Positions 1-9,140 are shown, numbered from the stretch's first letter. The stretch is DNA of 63,568 nt from an uncultured Bacteroidales bacterium (GCA_902782245.1 CACZMI010000014.1:1-63568), one strand, 5' to 3'. Translations and numbers: made by a program. Notes: a model not told the origin generated them from the sequence alone.

Positions 1-7
1 GAGTTCT

Positions 8-43
8 AGTACAATTGGGGACAGACCCCTTTTGTATCATTTT
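8..43 (+). repeat. Palindromic repeat, copy A (left arm of 36-bp inverted repeat)
   Basis: This is one arm of a perfect 36-bp inverted repeat whose other arm is at 79-114. Its core GGGGACAGACCCC recurs at 52555-52583 and 57583-57618, and a variant lies at 56676-56704. It is preceded by TAG at 7-9, which may be the stop codon of a gene ending at the window edge. Confidence 0.9.
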
Positions 44-44
44 G

Positions 45-76
45 GAAGGTCGGACTGATTCCGGCCTTCTTTTTTT
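45..76 (+). terminator. Intrinsic terminator between the repeat arms
   Basis: A GAAGGTCGG arm, a 7-nt loop and a CCGGCCTTC arm (one G-T wobble) are followed by a run of T. This is a rightward rho-independent terminator for a gene that ends left of the window. It lies exactly between the two 36-bp repeat arms. Confidence 0.75.
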
Positions 77-78
77 GA

Positions 79-114
79 AAAATGATACAAAAGGGGTCTG
101 TCCCCAATTGTACT
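79..114 (-). repeat. Palindromic repeat, copy B (right arm)
   Basis: This is the exact reverse complement of 8-43 and contains GGGGTCTGTCCCC. The loop between the arms is 35 nt. Confidence 0.9.
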
Positions 115-169
115 GGCCATTTTTAACAATACGCGGCACCTGCGTAATTGATTTGTCAGCAATTATCCA

Positions 170-177
170 TATATTTG
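170..177 (+). promoter_or_regulatory. Bacteroidetes -7 box for the helicase gene
   Basis: TATATTTG fits the consensus TAnnTTTG and lies 27 nt before the ATG at 205. A TTTG at 152-155 is closer than the usual -33 spacing, so only the -7 box is firm. Confidence 0.55.
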
Positions 178-204
178 CGGAACAAGAAACCTGATTGCTA
201 TACT

Positions 205-2358
205 ATGAAAAAAGATCATCTCTTTCAACTGGCCGAGAGTTACATTTCCCAGACGGGAATATCGGTCTTTCTGACCGGCAGGGCCGGAACCGGAAAAACA
301 ACATTCCTAAAGTACATTGTTGAGAATACGCCCAAGCGCTGCGTAGTGCTTGCGCCAACCGGTGTGGCCGCCATCAATGCGGGCGGCGTTACGATTCATT
401 CATTCTTTCAGTTGCCGTTGTGCCCATATCTTCCTGATGTTGAGGAACTGGTCACGGAGTATCAGTTGCCCGAGGCAAGGCGACAGTTGCGCAAGGAGAA
501 AGTCAAGATTATCAAGACGCTGGACCTGCTAATCATCGATGAAATCTCGATGGTAAGGGCCGATCTGCTTGATGCGGTTGACTCCGTAATGCGCCGATAT
601 CGGCACAACAACAAACCTTTTGGCGGGGTGCAGCTTCTCATGATAGGCGATGCTCACCAGCTCCCGCCCGTAGTCATCGAGCAGGATGAGCCCTGGCTCA
701 AGAAGGTCTACCAGTCACCTTTCTTCTTCCACTCCAAGGTGATGCGGCAGCTCAAATACGTTACAATAGAACTGCAAACGGTTTACCGTCAATCAGATAC
801 ATCATTCCTTGATATACTCAACAGCATCCGTGACGGAGTGATGGACAACGCTACCTACCGCATGCTCAACAGCCGCCTGGATCCGCGTTTCAACCCCGAT
901 GACAGCTTTGCGGCATCGGGCCAACGATGGATCCGCCTTACCACTCACAACCGTCAGGCCGACAGCATCAACCAGGAGAAAATGGAGGCTCTGAAGACCC
1001 GCCTCTACACATTCTACGCAGAGGTTGAGGGAAATTTCCCGGAAAACACGCTCCCCGCTGAAAAGGTTCTCCAACTCAAGGAGGGCGCACAGGTCATGTT
1101 CCTGCGCAACGACTCCCGCGAGGGCCGGTACTACAACGGAAAGATTGCCACCGTAACCTCCATAGATTATGATGACGGCATCATTGTGACCGATGAAAAC
1201 GGCGATGAAATCAATGTTCCTATTGAAAAATGGGAGAATATCCAGTATGAGATAGACAAAGACACCAAGGAGATTGTGCCCAAGGTAGAAGGTACTTTCT
1301 CCCAGTACCCGCTGCGGGCCGCCTGGGCAGTTACCATTCATAAGAGCCAGGGCCTTACTTTTGACCGTGTGATCATTGATGCGGCATCGGCCTTCAGTTT
1401 CGGTCAGGTCTATGTGGCACTGTCACGATGCCGCACACTTGAAGGCATAGTACTGAGCAGTCCCATATCACAGTCGTGCCTGTTCAACAACAGCGATGTA
1501 TCCGGATTCCATGAGCAGTTCCTGCCGGTATCCGAAATGGAAAGGCAACTGGAAGCATCGCGGGCGGAGTATTTCATGAACATTCTCAAAGAGTGTTTTA
1601 CATTCACTGAACTTGAAAGACTTACCGGTTGGGCCGGCGGAATATTCAACAACCATCTCAAGAATACCTATCCGGAGCAGACCGCCAGGATGGAGGAGAA
1701 CCGTCGCAGAGTCAGAGATATTGAGAAAGTTGCCGAGACTTTCCGCCGTGAGTTGGACCGGATCGGCCTTACCGACAAGGCTCATCTTGATGAGAGGGTT
1801 AGTAAAGCTGCCGGGTATTTCCTTCCCATTCTGATTGAGGCGGCATCGGACATTACCCCTGTTTTGTCCGTTTCCATCGACAATAAAGATGTAAAGAAAT
1901 CTCTTACCGAGGCATCGGGCGAACTCCTGCCCGAACTCTCCATGCATCTGCAAAGTATGAGGGAGATACTTGAGAACGGTTTCACAATCGAGTCATATCT
2001 CCGGATCAGGAACGATGCGCTGTTGGCACCCGTGTCCAAGACATCGCTCAAAAAGGTAAAGGAACCCAAGCCCGTAAAGGAGAAGGTTGTCAAGACCAAG
2101 CCCACCATCCAGGAAATCTACTCCGATAACCGCCACCCCGAACTTATCCAACCCCTGATAGACTGGCGAACCGAGCAATACATATCCCAGAACATCCGCG
2201 CCTACTGGGTACTCACCCAACGCACCCTCCTGGAAATAGCCGATACCTGCCCGTCGACCAAAGAGGAACTCCTGGCAGTCAATGGTTTCGGCCCCGCAAA
2301 ATGGAAGCAGTACGGTGAGGAAATCCTGGAACTGATAAAACTCCACCGTAAGGATTGA
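205..2358 (+). CDS. Pif1-like SF1 DNA helicase with C-terminal HRDC domain
   Basis: This is a 717-residue ATP-dependent helicase of the Pif1/RecD-like superfamily 1, probably acting on replication or repair intermediates in the cytoplasm. Walker A GRAGTGKTT is at residues 25-33, Walker B LLIIDEIS is near 108-115, and a late helicase motif with the sequence AVTIHKSQGLTFDRV is near 373-387. The final 70 or so residues (PELIQPLIDWRTEQ onward, ending in a helix-hairpin VNGFGPAKW) match an HRDC nucleic-acid-binding domain. The reading frame is open from 148, but the ATG at 205 begins the conserved MKKDHLFQLAESYI segment and lies downstream of the -7 box, so it is preferred. The combination of AAA/Pif1 and HRDC is common in Bacteroidetes. 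The precise substrate cannot be read from sequence. Confidence 0.88.
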   Translation: MKKDHLFQLAESYISQTGISVFLTGRAGTGKTTFLKYIVENTPKRCVVLAPTGVAAINAGGVTIHSFFQLPLCPYLPDVEELVTEYQLPEARRQLRKEKVKIIKTLDLLIIDEISMVRADLLDAVDSVMRRYRHNNKPFGGVQLLMIGDAHQLPPVVIEQDEPWLKKVYQSPFFFHSKVMRQLKYVTIELQTVYRQSDTSFLDILNSIRDGVMDNATYRMLNSRLDPRFNPDDSFAASGQRWIRLTTHNRQADSINQEKMEALKTRLYTFYAEVEGNFPENTLPAEKVLQLKEGAQVMFLRNDSREGRYYNGKIATVTSIDYDDGIIVTDENGDEINVPIEKWENIQYEIDKDTKEIVPKVEGTFSQYPLRAAWAVTIHKSQGLTFDRVIIDAASAFSFGQVYVALSRCRTLEGIVLSSPISQSCLFNNSDVSGFHEQFLPVSEMERQLEASRAEYFMNILKECFTFTELERLTGWAGGIFNNHLKNTYPEQTARMEENRRRVRDIEKVAETFRRELDRIGLTDKAHLDERVSKAAGYFLPILIEAASDITPVLSVSIDNKDVKKSLTEASGELLPELSMHLQSMREILENGFTIESYLRIRNDALLAPVSKTSLKKVKEPKPVKEKVVKTKPTIQEIYSDNRHPELIQPLIDWRTEQYISQNIRAYWVLTQRTLLEIADTCPSTKEELLAVNGFGPAKWKQYGEEILELIKLHRKD

Positions 2359-2412
2359 AAGCGGTTTTGCTAATTCCTTGTTTGTATTTAATTCTTAATA
2401 CCTTTTCCTATC

Positions 2413-3549
2413 ATGAAAAAAATGATTCATTGTTGCTTTACTTCCCATCAGGAGGTGATGTTCCGAAGTCCGCAGGATGTGGGTTTCTTCCTTAACTTGC
2501 TTGCACTAACTTCATGGAAGTACGGGGTTGACATTTTTGCAGACACAGAGATGTCAAACCACGTTCATTTATTGCTGTTTTCATCGGACAAAACCGAGAG
2601 CAGGCTGTCTGTAGGACCATATTCAAAGACCGTTATTAAGCCCGGTTTTGACCGGGATGGCAGCATCCTATACTCCGAATCCAACCAGTTGTCAGATTTT
2701 ATTACTGCTTTAAGAAAGCGGTATACATGGTATTTCACTCAAAAATACCAACGTGACTGCGGCGGAAGAATGGGTGAGAAATACTACTTCTCACTGATTA
2801 TTGAGGGTAATTATCACATGATTTCGGCCTGCAGTTATGTACTCAGGAACGGCCTTCATCATGGAGTTTCAGGCACTTCATTCATGTATCCCTATTCATC
2901 CATCAATGATATGTTCATTCCCGAATTGGGAAAAACGGAGCGCCCATACCAGGGAAACCGTAACCCCGATGAATACCACAAAAACAGGTCCGGTCACTGG
3001 ATAAAGTCATTATCTTCCGGGAACAAATCCACCCATGGATTGGTCTTTCCCGACGGTTATGCTCCCATCACCAGCAGGAATGTGATGAAACTCTATCTTC
3101 CAAGGTATTCCGAATGGCCCGATGACTGGGTAATGTCACCTTCAGGAGTATTCCTGCGGCCTTGTTTCGAGCAGTTGAGGCAAACTGAACTGCTGTTTGT
3201 TTCACCTGGTGCTTTTGAATACAATATGTTCCGCAAGACCGATGAAAAATGGCTTGAAGAGCAGGACCAGGACAGGAACGGCAAACCCGCCATTGGCATT
3301 TCTGACATAGAACCCATCCACAATGAGGATGCCGTCAAATCCTATCTGTACAACGAACGCGCTGCGACATTCCGTAACTGTCGGAACGACATAGACTTGT
3401 GCGGTATTATTGACCGATGCATACTCCCTGAATTCAAATCTCCATCCATATATCAGCTCAGTCGCGACAAAAGGGAATCCATCAAAAAAATACTAATGAA
3501 TGATTTCCATGTGTCCGACAGTCAGGCTTCCCGCTGCCTGTGGCTGTAA
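2413..3549 (+). CDS. Y1/REP-associated transposase-like HUH protein
   Basis: This 378-residue protein resembles the IS200/REP-associated tyrosine transposase (RAYT, Y1_Tnp) fold. The N-terminal block CCFTSHQEVMFRS is followed by the HUH metal-binding motif NHVHLLL (His50 and His52), and a candidate catalytic tyrosine is Tyr142 in SYVLRNGLHHG. Such enzymes nick and rejoin single-stranded DNA at hairpins (family knowledge). At 378 residues it is about twice the length of a typical RAYT; the C-terminal 200 residues are unassigned and could be a DNA-binding extension. There are no IS-like terminal repeats, so it is probably a single-copy domesticated transposase. The flanks hold several inverted repeats (3616-3670, 3700-3745), as expected of a REP-type system. 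It lies 54 nt after the helicase and may be cotranscribed with it. Confidence 0.65.
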   Translation: MKKMIHCCFTSHQEVMFRSPQDVGFFLNLLALTSWKYGVDIFADTEMSNHVHLLLFSSDKTESRLSVGPYSKTVIKPGFDRDGSILYSESNQLSDFITALRKRYTWYFTQKYQRDCGGRMGEKYYFSLIIEGNYHMISACSYVLRNGLHHGVSGTSFMYPYSSINDMFIPELGKTERPYQGNRNPDEYHKNRSGHWIKSLSSGNKSTHGLVFPDGYAPITSRNVMKLYLPRYSEWPDDWVMSPSGVFLRPCFEQLRQTELLFVSPGAFEYNMFRKTDEKWLEEQDQDRNGKPAIGISDIEPIHNEDAVKSYLYNERAATFRNCRNDIDLCGIIDRCILPEFKSPSIYQLSRDKRESIKKILMNDFHVSDSQASRCLWL

Positions 3550-3868
3550 CGCAAGTGCTGCGTATCCTTTAAAATGGCCGTACCTGCGTAAAAGGGCCTT
3601 TAAAAGGCGGTTTTTTGCAAGTATGGCAGCAAAAATGCCCAAAAACCGGGTTATTACTGCCATACTTGCAGAGAATATGGGCTACAGAGCCTGTGGTGAC
3701 AGGTATGGCCGAAAGGGGCAGCAAGCAGGAAAATGGCCGTACCTGCGTGACGTAAATACAATAAAACCAGCAAAAAAACCTTAAAACACTTGACAACCCC
3801 TATCCCGGGGTATTATCTTTGCGGTCACCTTTTGCGCGCGACCCGCGCAAGGCGCGTGTACACGAGAG
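3550..3868. repeat. Hairpin-rich intergenic region 3' of the HUH gene
   Basis: This 319-nt stretch has no convincing gene. It contains a perfect 14-bp inverted repeat (TGCAAGTATGGCAG at 3616-3629, complement at 3657-3670, loop 27 nt). It also has an 11-bp inverted repeat with one mismatch (3700-3710 with 3735-3745), and the phrase ATGGCCGTACCTGCGT twice in direct orientation (about 3574-3589 and 3733-3748). A related CACCTGCGTAA lies at about 137-147, before the helicase. The arrangement resembles a REP/BIME cluster. The promoter of the next gene occupies the last part. Confidence 0.6.
3790..3821 (+). promoter_or_regulatory. Promoter for methyltransferase–ftsX unit
   Basis: TTG at 3790-3792 and TATCTTTG at 3814-3821 are separated by 21 nt, which matches the Bacteroidetes -33/-7 arrangement. 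The ATG follows at 3869. Confidence 0.7.
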
Positions 3869-4786
3869 ATGATTTATCAGGACTTCAAGCCTTGTCCCAT
3901 TTGCGGAGCATCAGGACAGATTCCCTATGCAAACTGCACCGACTTTACGGTAAGCAAAGAGTCATACACTCTTATGCGTTGCCCGTCATGCGGTGTTGTC
4001 TACACGCTGGATCCCCCATCGGAAGAGGAGATGGGGCGATATGACAAGGTCAACCTGAAACTCAAACTGGGCGACTCCCCTTCCGGACTTATCGGCCGTC
4101 TTTACTATCATGTGCGTAACCGTATGCTCCGCAAGAAGGTCAGGATTGTCGAGTCTCAGGCATACCGCACAGGAGGTTCGCTGCTCAACTACGGCGCCAA
4201 GACTGGATTTTTCTCCCACAGGATGGAAAAACGCGGATGGAAAGTGACATCGGTAGAGAAATACCACGAGGAGAGGCTTTTCTCTCTGGAGATGTTCCAT
4301 CACCGTATGATAGATGTCCCCGAGATGGATGCGCTGCATGCAGGCACATTTGATGTCATAACCATGTGGCACGTGTTTGAACATTGCCATCATCCCAACC
4401 AACTGCTGGACCGGTTTTACGAGTTGCTGAGACCGGGAGGGATTCTGATTATGGCCTGCCCTAACATCTGTTCGACCGATGCCATGTACTACGGACCCTA
4501 CTGGGCAGCATACGATGTACCCAGGCATCTGTGGCATTTCAGTCCAAATTCGATCAGCACATTAGCCCACAGGCACGGATTTACCCTGATGCATCATGAG
4601 AAAATGCCGTTTGACAGTTTCTACATATCAATACTGTCGGAGAAGCAGCTCAGACACAGGATGGCGTTCCTTCGCGGTATGATAAAAGGGTTCCAGTCAT
4701 GGAAAATCTCACTGACCAAACGGAGCCGAAGCAGTTCGCTGGTATATGTTTTCAGAAAAAGACAAGATACGGAATACAATGACTAA
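3869..4786 (+). CDS. Class I SAM-dependent methyltransferase with N-terminal zinc ribbon
   Basis: This 305-residue protein starts with two CxxC pairs (Cys9/Cys12 and Cys38/Cys41), a small zinc-ribbon-like element. A Rossmann methyltransferase domain follows, with the glycine-poor motif I LLNYGAKTGFFSHRM, the acidic SVEK, and post-motif WHVFEHCHHPNQLLDRF, as in Methyltransf_23/11 families. The substrate is unknown; relatives modify small molecules, lipids or glycans. The next gene, ftsX, starts inside its last codons, so the two are translationally coupled. The placement immediately before ftsX and uppP hints at an envelope role, but that is inference. Confidence 0.82.
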   Translation: MIYQDFKPCPICGASGQIPYANCTDFTVSKESYTLMRCPSCGVVYTLDPPSEEEMGRYDKVNLKLKLGDSPSGLIGRLYYHVRNRMLRKKVRIVESQAYRTGGSLLNYGAKTGFFSHRMEKRGWKVTSVEKYHEERLFSLEMFHHRMIDVPEMDALHAGTFDVITMWHVFEHCHHPNQLLDRFYELLRPGGILIMACPNICSTDAMYYGPYWAAYDVPRHLWHFSPNSISTLAHRHGFTLMHHEKMPFDSFYISILSEKQLRHRMAFLRGMIKGFQSWKISLTKRSRSSSLVYVFRKRQDTEYND

Positions 4787-5651
4787 GCAAAAGAAAAAGA
4801 GAAAGATAGACCTGCTGTTCATTACGGCTTGCATCAGCACGTCTCTGGTATTGCTGCTCATAGGAATAGTAGCGCTGCTGTTACTTACCGCGAGTGACCT
4901 GTCACGCCATCTCAAACAGGAGATGACGGTTGAGGTCATCCTTAAGGAGAGCATAACCGATGCCCAATTCTCGACACTGCGCCGCAGTATCGAGGCATCA
5001 CCCTATTGCGCTGTCTGCCAGTACATTTCAAAGGACGACGCGCTCAGGGACATGACCAAAGCCATGGGTACCGATCCGTCACAGTTCCTGGAGTACAACC
5101 CCTTCTACGCATCACTCAACATCCGTTTGGAGGCCGATTATGCCTGCAACGACAGCCTTAAGGTGATAGAAAAGAAGATCGCCTCTTATGAGGGAGTGCG
5201 TGAGGTGACATGGCAGAAAGACCTGCTGGATATCATCAACAGCAATATCCGCAAGGTTGCCGGACTGCTGCTGGTCCTGGCCATGATACTCTCTCTGGTA
5301 TCGTTCACACTGATAAACAACACCATCAAACTCACCATCTACGCCCAGCGTTTTGTGCTTTACTCCATGAAACTGGTGGGAGCCAAGTGGTCTTTCATTC
5401 GCAAACCGTTCATCAGCCGCAACCTGTGGATAGGATTTGCATCGGCCGTACTTACATGCATCATCATCTGGTACGGTCTCAAGATTGGCCTCAAATATGA
5501 GCCCTGGCTTATTATGCTGGCCGAACCCAGAATCATAATCCCCGTATTTGCCGTGGTAACATTTATCGGACTGCTCATTACAGGTGTTTGCGCCCTGCAC
5601 TCCGTAAACCGTTTCCTGCGTATGAAATCGGGTGAACTCCATTACGTCTAA
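4779..5651 (+). CDS. ftsX: Cell division permease FtsX
   Basis: This 290-residue inner-membrane protein has the FtsX layout. There is a first membrane segment near residues 15-40, then an extracytoplasmic domain of about 130 residues (MTVEVILKESITDAQFSTLR to about residue 155). Three further membrane segments are found in LLLVLAMILSLVSFTLINN, AVLTCIIIWYG and IIIPVFAVVTFIGLLITGV. FtsX works with the ATPase FtsE to control peptidoglycan hydrolases at the division site; ftsE is not in this window, as is usual for Bacteroidetes. The frame is open from 4746, but the ATG at 4779 (MTKQKKKRKI) fits the family and overlaps the preceding stop by 8 nt. It belongs to the ftsX–DUF3098–uppP–truB–queA gene run. 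Confidence 0.9.
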   Translation: MTKQKKKRKIDLLFITACISTSLVLLLIGIVALLLLTASDLSRHLKQEMTVEVILKESITDAQFSTLRRSIEASPYCAVCQYISKDDALRDMTKAMGTDPSQFLEYNPFYASLNIRLEADYACNDSLKVIEKKIASYEGVREVTWQKDLLDIINSNIRKVAGLLLVLAMILSLVSFTLINNTIKLTIYAQRFVLYSMKLVGAKWSFIRKPFISRNLWIGFASAVLTCIIIWYGLKIGLKYEPWLIMLAEPRIIIPVFAVVTFIGLLITGVCALHSVNRFLRMKSGELHYV

Positions 5652-5668
5652 CTTTAATTGTTCTCAAT

Positions 5669-5911
5669 ATGGATAAGAAAAAAATGGCATTTACCAAGAC
5701 CAATTACATTCTGGTTGCCATAGGAATGGCTATCATCATCATCGGTCTGCTTCTGATGACTGGTCCCAACTGCACCAATGAGTATTTTGAGCCCGATATA
5801 TTCAGCGTACGCCGCATCAAAGTGGCTCCCATAGTTACTCTCATAGGTTTCCTGACCATAATCGGGGCTATCGTCTACAAACCCAAAGCCGATAAGGAGA
5901 ACAAAGAATGA
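5669..5911 (+). CDS. DUF3098 small membrane protein
   Basis: This 80-residue protein has two membrane helices (residues about 12-30 and 56-72) and matches the DUF3098 pattern [15 protein letters not shown]. It sits between ftsX and uppP, where the family is normally found in Bacteroidetes. Its stop overlaps the ATG of uppP (ATGA), so it is coupled to that gene. The function is unknown; linkage suggests a role in cell-envelope biogenesis. Confidence 0.85.
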   Translation: MDKKKMAFTKTNYILVAIGMAIIIIGLLLMTGPNCTNEYFEPDIFSVRRIKVAPIVTLIGFLTIIGAIVYKPKADKENKE

Positions 5912-6729
5912 GTTGGCTTGAATCATTACTGCTGGGACTGCTTCAGGGACTCACTGAATATCTGCCCATTAGCAGCAGCGGACATCTGGCTATTGCCTCA
6001 TCGCTGTTCGGGATAGATGGTGAGCAGAACATGGCATTCACCGTTCTGGTACATGTGGCAACCGTACTGAGCACCCTGGTTATACTTTGGAAAGAGATTG
6101 TATGGATACTGCGCGACCTGTTCAGCAAACAGTCATGGAAAAGTTACAGCGGCCTTAACGAAGGCACCCGATATGCCATCAACATCATCATATCAATGAT
6201 TCCCGTGGGCATAGTAGGTGTATTCTTCAAGGATAAGATAGAGGCAATATTCGGCTCCGGTACGACCGTGGTTGGATGCTGTCTGCTTATTACCGCCGCA
6301 CTGCTCACTTTCTCGTATTACGCAAAACCGCGTCAGAGGGAGAACATATCCGGCTGGCACGCTTTCATCATAGGAATTGCACAGGCCGTTGCAGTGCTTC
6401 CGGGCATATCACGCTCCGGATCGACCATTGCCACCGGTATCATGCTGGGCAATAAAAAAGAGCGTCTGGCACAGTTCTCATTCCTGATGGTCATACCTCC
6501 TATACTGGGTGAGGCGTTGCTGGATATGAAAGACCTGATTGAGTCAGCCGGCACCGGTGCCACAGGGGCCGATGCAAGCGTAGGCGTGCTGGCAATAGGA
6601 TTCATTGCCGCATTCCTGTCAGGCTGCGCCGCCTGTAAGTGGATGATATCGATTGTACGCAAGGGCAAACTGATCTGGTTCGGAGTCTATTGCGCTATTG
6701 TAGGACTTGTAACACTGCTGTTCCTTTAA
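5908..6729 (+). CDS. uppP: Undecaprenyl-diphosphatase UppP (BacA)
   Basis: This 273-residue polytopic inner-membrane enzyme dephosphorylates undecaprenyl pyrophosphate to regenerate the carrier lipid for peptidoglycan and surface glycans. Diagnostic motifs are [13 protein letters not shown] near residues 15-27 and [14 protein letters not shown] near 166-179, the two halves of the BacA active site. The length is normal. The start codon overlaps the DUF3098 stop. Confidence 0.95.
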   Translation: MSWLESLLLGLLQGLTEYLPISSSGHLAIASSLFGIDGEQNMAFTVLVHVATVLSTLVILWKEIVWILRDLFSKQSWKSYSGLNEGTRYAINIIISMIPVGIVGVFFKDKIEAIFGSGTTVVGCCLLITAALLTFSYYAKPRQRENISGWHAFIIGIAQAVAVLPGISRSGSTIATGIMLGNKKERLAQFSFLMVIPPILGEALLDMKDLIESAGTGATGADASVGVLAIGFIAAFLSGCAACKWMISIVRKGKLIWFGVYCAIVGLVTLLFL

Positions 6730-6732
6730 GAG

Positions 6733-7440
6733 ATGAATTTCCAGGAAGGAGTGATAATGGCGTTTGACAAGCCGTACCGCTGGACATCATTTGATGTGGT
6801 GGGTAAGGTCCGATGGCTCATATGCCGCCGCCTTGGAGTAAAGAAACTCAAGGTGGGACATGCCGGCACATTGGATCCGCTGGCTACAGGCGTACTGATA
6901 GTATGCACCGGCCGTGCCACCAAACGCATCGAGGAACTGCAGTCCGGCACCAAGGAGTATTACGCAACCATACGTCTGGGTGCCACCACGCCTTCATATG
7001 ACCTGGAGAAGCCAATCGATGCCACCTACCCCACGGAGCATATAACCCGTGAGATGGTGGAGCAGGTTCTGGAGCGTTTCAAAGGAAAGATAGAGCAGGT
7101 ACCGCCCACCTTTTCGGCCTGTAAGATTGACGGAAAACGCGCCTACGAGATGGCCCGCAAGGGTGATGAGGTGGAACTCAAGCCCAAGACGCTGGTCATT
7201 GACGAGATAGAGCTCAAGGACTGCAACCTGCCGGATATTACCATCCGTGTTGTCTGCAGCAAGGGAACATACATAAGGGCTCTGGCACGTGACATCGGCG
7301 AAGGCTTGCAGAGCGGCGGACATCTGACCGCCCTGCGACGCACCCGGGTAGGTGATTACAGGGTTGAGGATTGCCTTAATCCGGAAAAGTTCAAGGAATG
7401 GCTGGACAAAGCTGAAATTGAAGATTTAATAACAACATAA
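6733..7440 (+). CDS. truB: tRNA pseudouridine(55) synthase TruB
   Basis: This 235-residue enzyme makes pseudouridine 55 in the T-loop of tRNAs. The catalytic aspartate is Asp48 in the motif GHAGTLDPLATGVLIV. The conserved YEMARKGDEV and CSKGTYIRALARDIG blocks are also present. It is short compared with the Escherichia coli enzyme, as is usual in Bacteroidetes, which lack most of the C-terminal PUA domain. It starts 3 nt after uppP and ends 15 nt before queA. Confidence 0.95.
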   Translation: MNFQEGVIMAFDKPYRWTSFDVVGKVRWLICRRLGVKKLKVGHAGTLDPLATGVLIVCTGRATKRIEELQSGTKEYYATIRLGATTPSYDLEKPIDATYPTEHITREMVEQVLERFKGKIEQVPPTFSACKIDGKRAYEMARKGDEVELKPKTLVIDEIELKDCNLPDITIRVVCSKGTYIRALARDIGEGLQSGGHLTALRRTRVGDYRVEDCLNPEKFKEWLDKAEIEDLITT

Positions 7441-7455
7441 CAACACAAAAAGGGA

Positions 7456-8574
7456 ATGAAACTATCACAATTCAAATTCAAACTCCCAGAGGACAGGATT
7501 GCACAGTATCCTGCAGAACACCGCGACGAATCAAGACTGATGGTCGTGCACAAGAAATCGGATGAAATAGAACACGTGCTGTTCAAGGACATCCTGAACT
7601 ATTTTGATGAAAAGGACGTATTTGTATTCAACGACACCCGCGTGTTCCCCGCCCGTATGTACGGAAACAAGGAGAAAACCGGTGCCCAGATTGAAGTTTT
7701 CCTGCTGCGTGAACTCCGTGAGGAGAACCTGCTGTGGGACGTACAGGTAGATCCCGCCCGTAAGATCCGTATCGGAAACAAACTCTACTTTGGTGAGGAC
7801 AACTCCATGGTAGCCGAGGTCATTGACAACACCACATCACGCGGTCGTGTGCTCAGATTCCTCTATGACGGACCTCATGACGAATTCAAGAAAGCGCTCT
7901 ATGCCCTGGGTGAGGCTCCAATACCTACCTACATGAAGCGTAAGGCCTGCGCATGGACATTTGATGAAGAGGGAAAGGTCATACCTAAACCCATGTCACA
8001 GAAAGAGGATGGCGACTACTGCGATGAAGACAGTTTCCAGACCATATTCGCAACCAACGAGGGTGCCGTAACAGCTCCTACCGCCGGTCTGCACTTTAGC
8101 CGCGAGTTGATGAAGCGAATGGAAATCAAGGGCATTGACCGCGCATTCATTACCATGCACTGCGGTCTGGGTAATTTCCGCGAGATAGACGTGGAGGACC
8201 TGACCAAGCACAAGATGGAATCGGAGGAGATGTATGTGACCGAGGAGTGCACCAGGATTGTAAACAATGCCAAACTGGGCGGCCACAAGATATGCGCCAT
8301 AGGCAACACCGTAAACCGCGCTCTTGAAACGGTAGTTGGAACAGACCACCTGATCAAGCCGTTTGACGGCTGGACCAACAAGTTCATATTCCCGCCCTAT
8401 GATTTCAGTGTGGCAGACAGTATGGTAAGCAACTTCCAGTTGCCTGAGTCAATCCAGCTTATGCTCACCTGCGCATACGGTGGCTATGAAAAGATAATGG
8501 CAGCATACAACCTTGCAGTCAAGGAGGGTTACCGTTTTGGCTGCTACGGTGATGCAATGCTCATCACAGACTGA
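7456..8574 (+). CDS. queA: S-adenosylmethionine:tRNA ribosyltransferase-isomerase QueA
   Basis: This 372-residue enzyme transfers the ribosyl part of SAM to 7-aminomethyl-7-deazaguanine in tRNA, making epoxyqueuosine. Family blocks include the N-terminal [32 protein letters not shown], the central [10 protein letters not shown], and [11 protein letters not shown]. The length is close to normal, with a small Bacteroidetes-type insertion before the [10 protein letters not shown] block. It lies in the truB–folK run. Confidence 0.95.
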   Translation: MKLSQFKFKLPEDRIAQYPAEHRDESRLMVVHKKSDEIEHVLFKDILNYFDEKDVFVFNDTRVFPARMYGNKEKTGAQIEVFLLRELREENLLWDVQVDPARKIRIGNKLYFGEDNSMVAEVIDNTTSRGRVLRFLYDGPHDEFKKALYALGEAPIPTYMKRKACAWTFDEEGKVIPKPMSQKEDGDYCDEDSFQTIFATNEGAVTAPTAGLHFSRELMKRMEIKGIDRAFITMHCGLGNFREIDVEDLTKHKMESEEMYVTEECTRIVNNAKLGGHKICAIGNTVNRALETVVGTDHLIKPFDGWTNKFIFPPYDFSVADSMVSNFQLPESIQLMLTCAYGGYEKIMAAYNLAVKEGYRFGCYGDAMLITD

Positions 8575-8580
8575 TAACTG

Positions 8581-9003
8581 ATGTCCACGCTGTACCTATC
8601 ACTGGGAACCAATCTGGGTGACAGGCGGCAGAATCTCAAGTCTGCCCTGGAACTCATAGGCAGTAAGGTAGGTACTGTCGTGTCGGCATCAGACATTATT
8701 GAAACTGATCCGTGGGGATTTGAGAGTCCCAACCCGTTCCTCAATATGGTGGTCAAGGTTGAAACTGACCTTAAACCACTTGAGGTGTTGGACGTAACAC
8801 AGGAGATTGAGCGACAGTTGGGACGCGCCACAAAGAGTGTGAACGGGGAGTATCATGACCGCCTGATAGATATAGACATACTCCTGTATGATGACCTGGT
8901 TATGGACACGCCTGAACTCACCATCCCCCACCCGCTCATGTATGAGCGTAAGTTCGTAATGGAACCGTTGGCGCAGATTGCGCCTGAACTTGTCAAGAGT
9001 TGA
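8581..9003 (+). CDS. folK: 2-amino-4-hydroxy-6-hydroxymethyldihydropteridine diphosphokinase
   Basis: This 140-residue cytoplasmic enzyme (HPPK) pyrophosphorylates 6-hydroxymethyl-dihydropterin in folate synthesis. It shows the opening SLGTNLGDRRQNL, the substrate-binding ETDPWGFESPNPFLN and the signature HDRLIDIDILLYDD. It follows queA by 6 nt and precedes a 44-residue gene by 2 nt. Confidence 0.95.
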   Translation: MSTLYLSLGTNLGDRRQNLKSALELIGSKVGTVVSASDIIETDPWGFESPNPFLNMVVKVETDLKPLEVLDVTQEIERQLGRATKSVNGEYHDRLIDIDILLYDDLVMDTPELTIPHPLMYERKFVMEPLAQIAPELVKS

Positions 9004-9005
9004 TT

Positions 9006-9140
9006 ATGGCAGACAACTATCTGGAAAAGCATTATGAGGACTACCTCAAGCGCAAGGCTGCTTGGGAGAAAAACAAAGGCAGGAGTGGTATTTCAAAGAA
9101 AACAACCCCTCCTGTCAAACCTGAAGATGAAGCTTTGTGA
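9006..9140 (+). CDS. Small conserved-looking protein downstream of folK (44 aa)
   Basis: An ATG 2 nt after the folK stop opens a 44-residue frame starting MADNYLEKHYEDYLKRKAAW and ending TPPVKPEDEAL. It is strongly charged and helical at the N-terminus with a basic, proline-containing tail. From memory, short proteins of this NYLEKxYExYxxRKAAW type occur in other Bacteroidales. The tight spacing supports cotranslation with folK. No function is known. It ends directly against the convergent WbsX-like gene with no gap. Confidence 0.6.
   Translation: MADNYLEKHYEDYLKRKAAWEKNKGRSGISKKTTPPVKPEDEAL

Noticed and set aside
2413-3549. Complete insertion sequence
   Set aside because: No terminal repeats or target duplications bound the gene; a REP-associated single-copy enzyme fits better.
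3986-4537. Minus-strand open frame over the methyltransferase gene
   Set aside because: The plus-strand frame has clear domain motifs and a promoter; the antisense frame has neither.
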